The position numbers and the translations under genes were made by a program. A DNA stretch of 64,000 nucleotides from Endothia cerciana (Eukaryota; Ascomycota; Sordariomycetes; Diaporthales; Cryphonectriaceae), in contig JALRMH010000002.1 in assembly GCA_026119935.1 (NCBI GenBank), positions 868,001 through 932,000 of the forward strand, read 5' to 3'. Within the stretch, counting starts at the first letter, position 1, and every line of letters begins with the position of its first letter. Below are positions 49,501-61,539 of the stretch, piece after piece. The notes beneath the pieces are model-generated. The model searched no databases. It worked only from the letters and a program-made list of their open reading frames with translations, and had not been told where the DNA came from.

Positions 49501-50483
49501 AGTGTGGTAGATCCAGCAGCAACGGCTCATCTCTCGGTCCAAAGAAGAAGCTCTCGTCCTGGTTCCGCCGCGCCTCGAAGACGAGCTCCAAGGGCGATTT
49601 CATCGAGGCGGCCGACACCTCCACGGTGAGTGAGGACAAGACCCATGAGACGCCCGCCGCTCGACCTCCTCAGAGATTCTGCTCGACGTCTACCGACGCT
49701 GTGCCGCCTGCCACGGCTATGCAGCCGTCGAAGAAGAAGAGCATCATGTTCTGGAAGACCGGTCCTAAGAGTGACCATCGCATGTCCATCGCAGGTAAGT
49801 AGCGGACTTATACAGCCCTGCGCCTTGTGTATTACTGTGATCGTGCTGACAACCTGAAGTCGCAGCTTCTGACCGTGAGAGGGATTCTCCCAGTCCCGAT
49901 CCGGAACGCGTGCTGTCCCATAACGGCACCGTGACCCAGAATGGCTCAGAGAACAACACCGCCAGTTCACGCAAGATCGAGCCGCAGCAGAATTGGCTCG
50001 CGCGGCTGTTCCGCGTGAAACCAGCGATGCGGTACCTCTGCCTGCAAATCTCGTGCCGTCGCGCCAGGCAGGAGGTTACGATCCTGCTGCGGGAGTGGCG
50101 CAAGTGGGGGATGCGGGATGTCGAGGTCGACAAGGACCGCAACATCGTGTTTGCGCGGGTTGGCAAGAAGAATTGTAAGTCAAGATTCATCGTCCTAATC
50201 GTACCTGCTTCTACGACAACGGTGCGGGATACGGGCTGACAATCCATTGCGCCCCCACGCAGTCCTCCAAATCAAGGAAGTCCACTTCGCCGTGGAGATC
50301 ATCACGGTGATTGAGCACGGCAAGCGCAACCACCTCAGCATCGTCCGCTTCACGCAGGAGAAGGGGGCCGCCAGCAGCTTCCACAAGGTCGTCGATACGA
50401 TGAACAGCGTCCTCTCGAGCCGCAACATCCTTGTCCAGGACGTGCGCAAGGCCAAAATGATGATCAAGACGCTCAACTCCTAG
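46585..50483 (+). CDS. HSL1: Gin4/Hsl1/Kcc4 (Cdr2)-type Ser/Thr kinase with KA1 domain
   Basis: The exons 46585-47219, 47276-49794, 49866-50174 and 50263-50483 give 1227 aa. The N-terminus is basic and Ser-rich and carries a KEN motif (43-45, in EYKENIPV). The kinase domain (about 117-425) has a glycine loop GKGSSARV (124-131), Lys146 in VAVK, HRDLKPEN (260-267), DFG (280-282) and APE (304-306). A long Ser/Pro-rich middle follows. The C-terminus (about 1094-1215, FRVKPAMRYLCLQISC onward) is a KA1 membrane-binding domain. This layout is that of the septin-associated Nim1-related kinases, which link bud neck, septum or cell size to Wee1/Swe1 and mitotic entry. The symbol denotes the fungal orthologue group; Gin4 or Kcc4 are alternative names. 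Joins restore NE-IYLILEY, SI-AASDRE and KKN-FLQIKE. The first ATG with good context was taken as the start. Confidence 0.92.
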
Positions 50484-52614
50484 TCAGAGATCTTGTGGTC
50501 GTCATCTGGGTAGCGAACTGAGAGCCGCCACTCGTACTCGCAATCGGAATTGGATCTGGGCGTGCTATGCGGGCTGGGTGGGCCTACGACTGCGGGCTGG
50601 TGACGATATTCCTGCGATTGTTAAGAGGGGGATCCCCTCTTCAGGCAGACCATTTCATCCCCAAAACGCTGGAATCGGGCTGTTTAGAAGTGAAGGTCGA
50701 CACTTCACAGGCTTTGCCCCCCCCCCCCCGAACCCACCTGGGTGCGGGGACCAGATCCGGCGAGAACAGTTTTTTTGAGCATCAGTCTCAAGTACTGGAT
50801 AGTTGTTGTTGGAAAAGGTCAAAAGTCGAGTTGGAAACACGACGGGCGAGGTCGGATGATGCCGAGTGGCATCGCATGAAATTCATAATGATTGAGCGGG
50901 TAGGTTTTACACAGGGCTTGTGGCTGCCGGCGCGGACAGACTCGGAGGTACTTGGTCCTGGCCCTGGCCCTGACGGCAGGGCTCAGGGCTATACCATAGT
51001 AAGAGATGTCAGGACCTGGACACTTGTATCTGGACAAAGGACCCTGGACTCTTCTGTTCTATGTTCCGGTCTTGTGTCATCAGGGTGAGCTGACCGGTCA
51101 CTAGCTGTGTCCAATGTCATAGTAATACGCTCGCGAAAAGTTTCCAGTTCCATGGCCTTCCTCTCTCCTGCGGCAGTGGCCTAGGCCGACTACCGGTCGA
51201 GGAGGGAAGCTCGAGCTGACGATAGACTAAATCGGTAGAAATATTATTAGTATCCGAGGCCACGCTGATGTCTGCCATTTGTTTGTTTGAGCCAAGTTCA
51301 CGACATGCAGTCGCGGGGTATTCCGACCGCCGGACTCGGGTGTGACCGTTAATTAATTCAGCACGGGTGGAGTTCACGGTCCAGAGGCAGCAAGATCGGA
51401 GGATACCGGCAAGCCCATCGACCTCGGCTCAGCCAGACGGGAGGGATTCGGTAGATCGGAGGTCTGGTGGGCCCCTGGAATCGTTCGCCCGGGGGCCTTG
51501 ACTCTGTCTGACAGCTGATACTCTCCTACCGAGATACGATATCGGCATGGGAAATCTGGGGATGTGGGCCTCAAGCTGAGGCTCAGTGCCACTATCGACG
51601 AAAGTCTTTTGGCCGTCAAGGAGACGGGCAGTGGGATCGCGCAGGCATTGGAATGTGTCAACATTCCGTCCTGATAGCAACATGGGCCCCGCGGCGCTCA
51701 ATCACAAGGGAAGTGAGGAGGTCCCGTCTCCCAGGTATGACCTCACCAAGACCCCAACCCGCGGATTGCATCTTACCGGTACTGTACCCCAGACGGCTGC
51801 CCTCACATGTCAAATGCAGGGAACCCTGTCGCACGGCACAGACACACACCGGACACACACAGACAGGACAGCCTTTCTCTCTCGCTCGCCTCCCCACGCT
51901 TTCACAAGCGCGTCATCGCCCCCCGGCTAAGTGGAAGCAGCCCTCAGCCCTGAGAGGTTGAGAGGAGAAGCTCCTCTTACCCGAAGAATACCGACAACGG
52001 CCGGGTCCAGGGTAACCTCCCAGGTTGGCCTGACCTGTCCCCGTGCCATTGACGAATATAGACCGTGGGTAAGGTTACTGGAAGGAGGAGAACCGGGAGT
52101 TTTCTCTAATTCGCAAGAGGAAACCTTGGAAGAGGAAGAAGGAAGAAGAGGGCCCCCGGCTACCACCTCAGACCTTACTGCCGAATTCCCAAGGACCATC
52201 TGCCTCCTGTCGGGTATTCTTTCTCGTCATTGTCGTCACCCTTCCCAAAGGGAATATCTACACTACAACTCTCCAACCAGTTGATTGGTATTGCTGTCTT
52301 TGTGACAAGCAAGCTGCCGGTATAAGCTCCGTGTGTGCCCGCCTACTCCGCAGATGGGTTGATTGGATCCTGCGGCTGACGTGGTGTTCCCTAGATACCC
52401 TCACAGCATTCTGCAGCGGCTGGGTCTGGATTCGTTATAGCCTTGCTCAGCCATTGTTACTCAGGAACGACTTGGACTGGCACAGCACCAGACCGAAACG
52501 ATCCGGCACGCGCGAGAGACCACAGCGCAACCGTCCACACGCTCCGACGTCAGGCCCTCCCGTTATTAGCCGAGCACAAGAACAACCCCAGCACCCTGCC
52601 GATAGCCAGAGACC
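50484..52614. promoter_or_regulatory. Intergenic region and likely malate synthase promoter
   Basis: These 2.1 kb separate the kinase stop from the malate synthase start, both plus strand. They contain C13 at 50717-50729 and a CCATAGTA motif at 50994-51001. Two CCCCGG strings (51921-51926 and 52154-52159) match the SYGGRG consensus of the carbon-catabolite repressor CreA on the minus strand. A TATAAG string lies at 52321-52326, 289 bp before the ATG. CreA repression of malate synthase is known in Aspergillus, so these sites are plausible but unproven. No gene was found. Confidence 0.45.
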
Positions 52615-54725
52615 ATGGCCTCCACCGACGCCATCCTGCAGGGCGTTAACGTCCTCGGCGCCGTCAGGGACGAGCACCGCAAGATCCTGACGCCGCAGGC
52701 CCTCGCCTTCCTGGCCCTGCTGCACCGCTCCTTCAACAACACGCGCAAGCAGCTGCTGGAGCGCCGCAAGATCCGCCAGGCCGAGCTGGACAAGGGCATC
52801 CTCCCGGACTTCCTGCCCGAGACCAAGCACATCCGCGACAATGTAACCTGGAAGGGCGCCCCTCCTGCGCCGGGGTTGGTGGACCGCCGTGTCGAGATCA
52901 CGGGCCCGACGGACCGGAAGATGGTCGTGAATGCGCTGAACTCGGATGTCTGGACGTATATGGCCGACTTTGAGGGTAGGTCCGCTCATAATATCCTTGC
53001 CTGCGCACCTGGGCTCCAGAATCCGTACCCCCGGACGCAGGTGAACAGATGCGTCGAGACACCGAGACCGAGGCTGACATTGTCCCGGGACAGACTCCTC
53101 CGCGCCGACATGGGACAACATGATCAACGGCCAGGTGAACCTCTACGATGCCAACCGGCGGCAGGTCGACTTCAAGCAGGGCAGCAAGGAATACAAGCTG
53201 CGCACCGACCGGACGCTGCCCACCCTCATCGTGCGGCCCCGCGGCTGGCACCTCGAGGAGAAGCACGTCACGGTCGACGGCGAGCCCATGTCGGGCTCCC
53301 TCTTCGACTTCGGCCTGTACTTCTACCACAATGCCTTCGAGCTGGTGAGGCTGGGCTTCGGCCCGTACTTCTACCTGCCCAAGATGGAGTCGCACCTCGA
53401 GGCGCGCCTGTGGAACGACGTCTTCAACCTCTCGCAGGACTACATCGGCATGCAGCGGGGCACGATCCGCGGGACGGTGCTGATCGAGACCATCCTGGCG
53501 GCGTTCGAGATGGACGAGATCATCTACGAGCTGCGGGACCACTCGAGCGGGCTGAACTGCGGCCGCTGGGACTACATCTTCAGCGTCATCAAGAAGTTCC
53601 GCCAGAACAGCAACTTCGTCCTGCCGGACCGCAGCGCGGTCACCATGACGGTGCCGTTCATGGACGCGTACGTCAAGCTGCTCATCCAGACCTGCCACAA
53701 GCGCGGGGTCCACGCCATGGGCGGCATGGCGGCGCAGATCCCGATCAAGGATGACAAGGAGGCGAACGACAAGGCGATGGACGGCGTGAGGGCTGACAAG
53801 CTGCGGGAGGTGCGAGCTGGACACGATGGGTGAGTTCTTGTCTGCCTGTTCCCCCGCGTCCTCTTACCTCGGTCCCCCAGGAGACGACAGCAGCAGAGGC
53901 GACACACGAGGTGCTTCGGATGCTTGGCTGCCGCTTACATTCGACTACAGAACATGGGTTGCCCACCCTGCCCTGGCGCCCATCGCTACCGAGATATTCA
54001 ACAAGAACATGCCGACACCCAATCAGCTCTTCAACCGCCGTGAGGATGTCAGCATCGGCCAGAACGACCTACTAAACATGAACGTGCCCGGCAAGGTCAC
54101 CGAGGAGGGCATCCGGAAGAACCTCAACATCGGCCTCGGCTACATGGAGGCCTGGATCAGAGGCATCGGATGCGTGCCCATCAACTACCTCATGTGAGTG
54201 CCGGCCGGCCGACCTGCACCCGCACCCGCACCCGCACCCGCAACCGCCATGACCCCCTCCATCCTCTGCTTCTGGAACCACGGAAGTGCTGACCGGGCTT
54301 GAAACAGGGAGGACGCCGCGACGGCAGAGGTGTCTCGGAGCCAGCTCTGGCAGTGGGTCCGCCACGGTGTGACGACCGCCGAGGGCAAGCGCGTCGACAA
54401 GGCCTACGCCCTGAAGCTTCTCAAGGAGCAGACCGACGAGCTGGCCAAGAAGGGGCCCCAGGGCAACAAGTTCCACCTGGCCGCTCAGTACTTCTCGGGC
54501 CAGGTGACGGGCGAGGACTATGCCGACTTCTTGACTTCGTAAGCGCCTCAACAACTCCCCCCCCCCCCTCTCCCCCCCAAAAAACAACCACCACCACACA
54601 CTTTCCCTCAGTACTATACGATGTTGTCACCATTAGAAGGATTGACGAGAGCTAACCCGTTCGCCAGATTGCTGTACAACGAGATCACCACTGTAGGAAG
54701 TGCTGCCCCTGCTTCGAAGCTGTGA
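52615..54725 (+). CDS. acuE: Malate synthase, peroxisomal (glyoxylate cycle)
   Basis: Exons 52615-52975, 53094-53829, 53951-54193, 54308-54538 and 54668-54725 give 542 aa, the normal length. The enzyme condenses glyoxylate and acetyl-CoA to malate, allowing growth on acetate or fatty acids. Visible hallmarks are RPRGWH (168-173), Glu252 in the block [11 protein letters not shown], the family signature [14 protein letters not shown] (268-281) and AGHDGTW (362-368). The terminal tripeptide SKL is a type 1 peroxisome-targeting signal. All junctions rebuild conserved lines (FE-DSSAPTW, HDG-TWVAHP, YLM-EDAATAE, LTS-LLYNE). The four introns are 114-129 nt, longer than elsewhere in the window. Intron 3 contains a (CGCACC)n run and intron 4 a C12 run. 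By family knowledge, transcription should be induced by acetate through FacB and repressed by CreA. Confidence 0.97.
54215..54242 (+). repeat. (CGCACC)n minirepeat inside malate synthase intron 3
   Basis: About four and a half CGCACC units occupy the first third of the intron at 54194-54307. The repeat does not touch the splice sites. Its length probably varies between strains. Confidence 0.85.
54557..54568 (+). repeat. Poly(C)12 inside malate synthase intron 4
   Basis: The C12 run, followed by another C-rich stretch, lies near the donor of the intron at 54539-54667. It is one of two G/C homopolymer runs of this class that fall inside a gene; the other is in intron 1 of the reductase-like gene. 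Confidence 0.85.
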
Positions 54726-57169
54726 GCACGCCGTTGGCGAGGGGGGGGGGCGATACTGTCGGCATGGGGAGATATGAAAGCACCGGGACGGAAAGATGTT
54801 GGCATGGTCCAAGCCATCTTCCTGATTTTCTTATTGCCGTGGTATGATGCAGCGTTCTTATTCTATTGTACTGTACACCTCAAAGTCACGTTGTCATAAT
54901 AGTGTGCGAGGAAGTAGGGAGCGAGAGAGAAACAGAATGACAAGCCCTCGGAATGTACACTGCCGTTGCCTAACCACGACATGTGGAGGCACAACTTACC
55001 TACACGACCAAGGTGTGTTGTGGTGACCGGAGCAAGATACGAGAGCCCCTGCCTTCGCTTCTGCCTCGTACAACGGATTGGCGGTGTCGCTGGTTGCATT
55101 GGACAGTGTGAAGGCGCCAGGTCTCACAAGAGGGGACGCGAGGACCCTGACCCTCTGCGGCACCCTCAAGCGGCAGCAAGACGGTTGGGCCCAAGGTTCA
55201 GCAGCCTCTTTCACGGGTATATTCCCACGGCATCAAGAAAAACGGCGTCCGAGCGCTCGCGGGGTCACATCATGTAACGACGGGGGAAGAAGAGTCTGCG
55301 TCTCAGCCGGCATAGCCACGGCAACATGTCATGCCCCCGACACGCCTGCGCCCGTTGCGAGGGTCCGCACGGCCCGGAGAAACATGTAGACTCATACGCC
55401 GTGGCTGAGACCGCCAGAAGCAGCGTGACGGCAGAAACAGCCTCGAGAGGGATGGGGGGTCCGGGTCGTGTCCGGGCAGAACGCCCCCCCGCCCCCCTTC
55501 CCCCCCAGATGAGTCCCGGTATGATGAGGCAGCTGCTTGGTCCCCACGAAGCCAGGCCAGGGAGACCTCTAGAAAAAAAAAAAAAAAAAAAGAAGAAGAG
55601 AAGAAAGAAAGAACCTCTTGGCCGAGGTTCATGCCACGTCGAAGGCTCCAGCCTACCCATTACGCTCTGTGGGAAAATTGGCTCAGCGGCTCTCATCTGC
55701 AGTTAAGAGCGGACGCGAGCGACCAGTAGCATCTAGGCATCCACAGACCAAGGGGCGATAAAGCACGACGCTCCGTGTGGGCCCTTGAGAGCAGCAATCA
55801 AACCTTCCTCCTCTCGCCTCTAGTTTTGTAGGAGACCTCCGTCTTCGGGTGTGAAGTCCGCACCTGGAAGGGGCACTATATTGTGGTGAGACAGCCAGGA
55901 GGGTGCGCCCTCAATTTCGTCACATCGCCCCCGTTGGATCCGACAAGGCGACGGCCCAGAAAAGGCCAAGATATCTCCTGCCCTCCCCGGAAAACACGGC
56001 TGGTCTCGATGGGTCAGCCCTCACCATGGGCGCTACCCCGCTGACGATACCTGGGCTGCTCAGCTGGGACGACAACCTGTCTAAGCCGTGACGGCGAGAG
56101 CAAGACGTAGCCTGACCTGCCCTGCAGGGACCTATCGTCTCACGGAGGATACATAGGACGGGAGGCCGTTACGCCAGATCCAGGGGGAGGGTCCGGACAG
56201 GCCAGGATGCATCCTAATGCATCTCTTACACTGGCCGTCTCTTTGGGAGTTCATATAGCAGACCTGAGCTTGCCTTTCGAGCTCTCAGAACCTATCCAGC
56301 CGGTCTCAGGGTCGAGACCCCAATATCTTGAGCTTCGTGCCCCTCCCAATGCTCTCTGGTCGGCCATGCCGAGCCGTCCTGATGAGGATGATGGTAGATC
56401 CTGGCTCGCAGTCCCCTCGAAGACAAAGGGCTCTGAGACCAAGCCGCGGGAGCGGGGCGGCTGTAGCAGTTACTGTGGGGGATTGTAGACAAGACAGACA
56501 CAGTTGAGGGGAACGGCCTACGGCCTAGGGGCCAGTCAAGCCTGCTCTGGCATTCCTCCCTAAGGCAGGACCTCCTTGTAGGTAGATCACATGGCTCTTA
56601 AGAGCGTCCTGCCCTGCAAAAGTACCGTAATTGAACCAATACTATAACCTGTATGGCTATCCACGCGGGATTGTTCTTTGAGGGACCCGTGCCGCAAAAC
56701 CTGTCCCCAACGTCGCCGTACACTCAGGGCAGCACGGAACGGGGTGGTGGAGGTCCCCGAGGGGAGCCTACAGCGATGAGAACATCTCGCCGTCTTCATT
56801 TTACCTATTGATGAAGTGCCGTTCCCGAAGCCTCGCCGGGATAGGGAAGTCCTGTCAAGGAGGATTTGCGAGGACCCCGAACTTGTGCCCTGCTCCAAGG
56901 AGGAATTTTGTGGCTGCGGTGGCGAGTTCGACACAGTGTATCTCCCATCCTGTCCCGTGCCGCTGAAGAACGCGCTCACACAGGTACGCGCCAGTGGCGC
57001 TGAGAAACGTGGACCTTGAAACTACGATATCGCGCCCCCCCCCCCGCCTCGCCTGGCTGATGGAGAGATATCAGGAGGAAGGCAAACGGGGTGGAGATTT
57101 TTTCACGGTTGATTCAAGCTTCCTTTTTCCTTGGGTTGTAATTAGGTGAAGGTGCCTGGAAAAAGGAAG

Positions 57170-57192
57170 AAAAAAAAAAAAAAAAAAAAAAA
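57170..57192. repeat. Poly(A) run of about 22 nt
   Basis: An almost pure A run (plus strand) with no nearby gene end recognised. It could mark an old retroposed 3' end, but I see no matching element upstream. Confidence 0.8.
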
Positions 57193-60100
57193 GGGCCAAA
57201 TGAATCACATCCACATCCGGACACCCGCCCGGAAACCCAGCCCTTTTGCCCAGTACTTCCCTGTCAGCTCCCACACCCCCTCATGAGAACGTGACGAGAG
57301 CTGTGATGGATGCATGTCAGACTCAAGTCACTGTGACCCGCTGCCTGTCGAAAATCGCCTCGTTCCTCTTCCCAAACTGCCAAGGTGAGGAAAGGAAAAT
57401 CCAAAGGGGTCTGAGACGCAAGGTCATGCCCACTTGGGCGAATGGTGCCGAGAGGATAGTCACTGGTTAGGGGCAATCCCAAGTAAATATTCCAGCACTG
57501 AGCCGGGAACAGCGTGGGAAACACAAGAGAAACCTAGTGGGCGCTTGTGAGGTGCAGGAATTTCGAGGCCCTCGTCTTCAATATCACATGTCTCAGAGAC
57601 CTCCGAGGTTCCTCCTGGCTGCGCGCCAAAGGCATCTGGACAAGAGCTGCGTCCTGGTCCGTGGATGCCCGTGAACGTCTTGGATGTCCGGTCCATTGTC
57701 ATCGATCACAAGGCGCTCTCTGGTGTAGTACGACGGCTGGAGAGGCTTTGATCGACCGATATGTAGGCCGTGTAACTGACTATCAAAATCAGCGATTGGT
57801 CTCCTTGAGGAAGAAATAGGCAAGGACATGTGTAGACCGAGTTATCCAAAGAAAATAAACTGCAAGCGATGATTCCTGGTCTGTTGCCAGGCATGCCAGG
57901 GTGAAATCATAATTGCTCTATTATGACCGGAGGATGGGCGACGGAGGTCTAGAACCCGGAGTCAATGATCGGCGCAGGGTTGCTGGATTCCAAGCTGCTG
58001 GGTCTCATACATAGGTTGGGTTCCGATCTTTTTGGTACCCCCCTCCCACCTTTTTTTGACCGTTGATGTCTGATGGCGCCGCTATTCTGGGCTTTGTGCC
58101 AAACAAAAAGTTTGCTAGTAAGTCTTTAGAAAGTGCAGCCCTGGTACGCCGGGTCTGTAGCACATGCAGTCATCATGCAGCATTTCTGAAACTTTTTGTG
58201 TCGGTCTTGAGGCTGGCAGACTCGAAATGGAGGTGTGTACGGAGTCCTGCTAGTCGACCGAGTCTCGTATCGAGCCGCGCGGGAGCGGAGAATGGCTCCG
58301 TCCTGTGCTCGCCAGAGACCTCGCAGACTTCTATGGGAGATGTGACGTTTCGGTGTAGTAGGGTTGAGCCGGTCTACACATGTGCAGTGCTTCACATGAT
58401 GGTTTGATGAATCTTGCGCAATAGGCCGCCGCCCTATAGATTACCACACATTCGGTACCAGAAGCACATACGGTGAACTCCTGAAAGGCCATGACGGATA
58501 CCGGTTCGCGTGCCGGATAGGTCAAATGACGAAAAACTTTCCGTGTTCGGCTCTTCAAGTAGAAAATGCGACCAGGCCCAAATCGGGGGCGCACATTTTG
58601 TACAGCCGGGTCGAATAGCATTGGTCACTCGCCCAAGGTTGAGACAACGCTGAGCCCACGGGTCCTTCACGGAGGGTTCTCTACGGAGCGATGTCGCAAT
58701 GGCCACACCGGTGAACCTGTGTGTGTGGTGGGCGCTGAGGACTTGTGTCCTCTGGTCAGAGTCACTTTCCGGTTTCCGAAGACCCCGTCGACCAAGACAC
58801 ATTACTTTCCCCCTCCCAGCTCCTGTTACACCGACCGATGAAGAGATGATCCTCAAAGGCAGTTCGGGGTGATACAGCCCAACTTGGTCTTATTGCATGA
58901 CGGAGACGACTTGCATGATTCCCCTGTACGTTTGCCAATGGGCAATGTCGTGAAGCCGACATTGACACATTCATCCTTGTCAGGAATCACGACCACAGAA
59001 CTTTTGGGAGCTAACCTGTATCCTTTTCAGACTGATGGCTTGGCGGGTGCTTAGTGGAATGTCCATGCCACTTACCGCCATTCCCGCGGTGAACTACACG
59101 GGTATCAGCATTCTTGCAGGCGCTAGACTCGCCCAGTGGTCAGTCGCCTGGGGAGTATTGTTCGTTACCTTCCACGTGACAGGACAATGTACTGGACAGA
59201 TGATGTCGTCCAGTGATGTGACAGCTGAAGAGGTAGATCGCAATTCCGAAGCCCTGCAGCGGAACGTATCCGGGCTATCCTAGATTTGGGGACCCTACTC
59301 CGTACCGTGCTGAGGATAAGGTAGGCGGCCCCCCGACCGGAGTGTTTGATGGGCGTCTGCGACAAAATTAAAGGACCGGGTCTCATGACATGCTTGATTG
59401 ATCCATGATACATCCGACCAGGGCAGATCTGGTCGCCAGAGGCCCGAGCCTTTCCCGTCGCCTATCATGTCGGGCGGGTCACTGACGCAACAGCGTACCA
59501 TTTCCTGGGATGAGGCTAAAGGGTCACTCGAGTAGTGCGGACGGACTGTAAGGTATGATACAGATGGCCGTGTGCTTGATGCACGCCGTAAGCCTCCGTA
59601 CAGATCAGATCGACGGAGTTTTTCTGGTTTGGAGCGGCCGTGTAGGGGAGGGGAGTACGACGATGTCCTACACACCGACTGCACCCTACGGCTGCAGGCC
59701 GGCCAGGATGGTGTGGAGCTCGGTCCTGGTGAGGAGCAGCTGCCACGAGGTGGGAAGGATTTGAGCAAGGGGTCGGGGGCAGGAGGATCGCGGATCGCCG
59801 TGGAAACGCGTGGGAAAGCTTCGGTTGTCGTCTCGGATTCTGAGGCCGGGGGTGGGCTGCCGTGGTGGGGGCCGTGCTGAACCACGAGCCAAGATTGAAG
59901 GCCCCACTAGCAATGCGACATGGCCCGCGTGTGCCTTGGTGGAGCGATTCCCCAGGAGGCATGGTTCGCTTCGGGCACCGACCTCACCCTTCCAGCGTTC
60001 TGGCTGTCTGCTTCCTTGCTTATCCCCCTCCCCCTTATTGACCGGAGCAGTGCTGAGGGAATGCCGCCGCAAGGACGGCTACATAGTATTTAGCGTCACG

Positions 60101-60357
60101 CTCGGAGCCTGAAGAGGAAGCAGGTCTATACGAGTACGGAGTAGGATGCCTGGAGCCGGGGCCGACGGGTCCCAGCAACCACGGGTCTCCACGGCCGTCC
60201 CAAGTGAGGGTGAATGTTGGCGGTGACAAGTGTCTCCTTGCATCCAGATTGCCGGTCCCTGCAGTGTGGCAGCGGATGGTTAAGCTTGTTTAAGCCTACG
60301 CCGCCACCGAGCAAGCCAGTAGATCAGGCCACATTGGCCTCGCCTATCCAGGCGCAC

Positions 60358-60400
60358 GGTGCCAGATGCCAGATACCGGATGCCAGGTGCCATGTGCCAG
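60358..60400. repeat. Imperfect heptamer repeat (GCCAGAT-like)
   Basis: Five to six diverged copies of (T)GCCAGAT/GCCAGGT/GCCATGT lie in tandem. There is no coding context. Confidence 0.7.
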
Positions 60401-61480
60401 GGGGTGTTCGTGGCCGGGCCAGATCGGCCCTGGGGGTCGTGGATGGAGCCGGGAGAGGGGGAGGAGGGGAGTAGAGCGGAGCATGTCGAGATGTGATCTC
60501 TCACGCCAGAATTCCTCAACTTCCACTCTCGTCGCCAGCAGTCGTATTGACGTGTCTGGTGGATCTGAGAATACGCCGAGCCGAGGGCGAGCGAGCTTCT
60601 GTCCTGCCAAGATCCCCCACCCAACCACAGAGAGATGCTCCTTGGCCGGGTCCGCCTTGACCTGTGGTAACCGGGTATCCACACACACGCGGTGCCCTGC
60701 TCATGAACACGCAGCCTGAACGTGTGAGGAAGATGCCATAAGGGTAGGTACGGAGTGGTGATGAGGTTCGACTCGTGGGCTCGTCGGTCCCGAGTGGTCG
60801 AGCTCGGATATCGATGGTCGTGATGATGGGACGGGTCCATCGATGGACACGATCCACGGACGAGGATCCTGCAGCTGATGCGCTAGGTCCCAAATGAGGG
60901 CACGAGAGTCGAGCGTGTCGCCCAGATTAGCCAGATGCAGCTGGCCAGATCCACTCGAAATCTCCCGGGGGTCAATAGTCAGATTGCAAAAGGGGCGATG
61001 ACCTGGAAGCATCCAGAGGGGAGCGTCGTCAGGCTGGACAAATGTGATCAGTCACAGGACCTGTTGGATGTGGAACTGAGTCACCTACGCACATAGCACC
61101 TTACTGCAGTACTGGTTACTGACCTGGTCTCCCGAGGGGGCACACCGCGGTGGGCCTCTGCAATAACCGAACGGGAAGGCGCCACTAGGGGGTTTGGGCT
61201 GTACATACATAGTACCCGGTATATAGTGATAGTACCCGCCTTCGGGCCACTGGGGCAGGATCGGTTGTGGCTTTCGCGGGGAAGGGGCAAGCCCCGTGGA
61301 CATGACGGACCTGACATCCACCCTGCCACCACCCCGGGTAGACCTTCCCATCCCTACTGGGGCCCTGGGGCCTTGGGGCCCTGGGGCCTGGGCGCTTCCA
61401 CCCTGTGCCACGTACTGTGGGAACTGTGGTGGCCTCCTGTGGCCCCCGGTGGTGGCCTGTGGTGGCCTCTGGTACAGCCC

Positions 61481-61539
61481 CGGCCCAGCCCGGCCCAGCC
61501 CAGCCCAGCACGGTCCCGCCCAGCCCAGCACGGTCCCGC
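61481..61539. repeat. GC-rich tandem repeats (2 x 10 bp, then 2 x 20 bp)
   Basis: Two perfect copies of CGGCCCAGCC (61481-61500) are followed by two copies of the 20-mer CAGCCCAGCACGGTCCCGCC (61501-61520 and 61521-61539; the second matches over 19 nt). Just upstream, 61361-61392 holds GGGGCCCT-type repeats. Confidence 0.9.

Noticed and set aside
52447..53824. Minus-strand open frames of 226 and 308 codons opposite malate synthase
   Set aside because: They are antisense shadows; the sense strand carries the full malate synthase signature.
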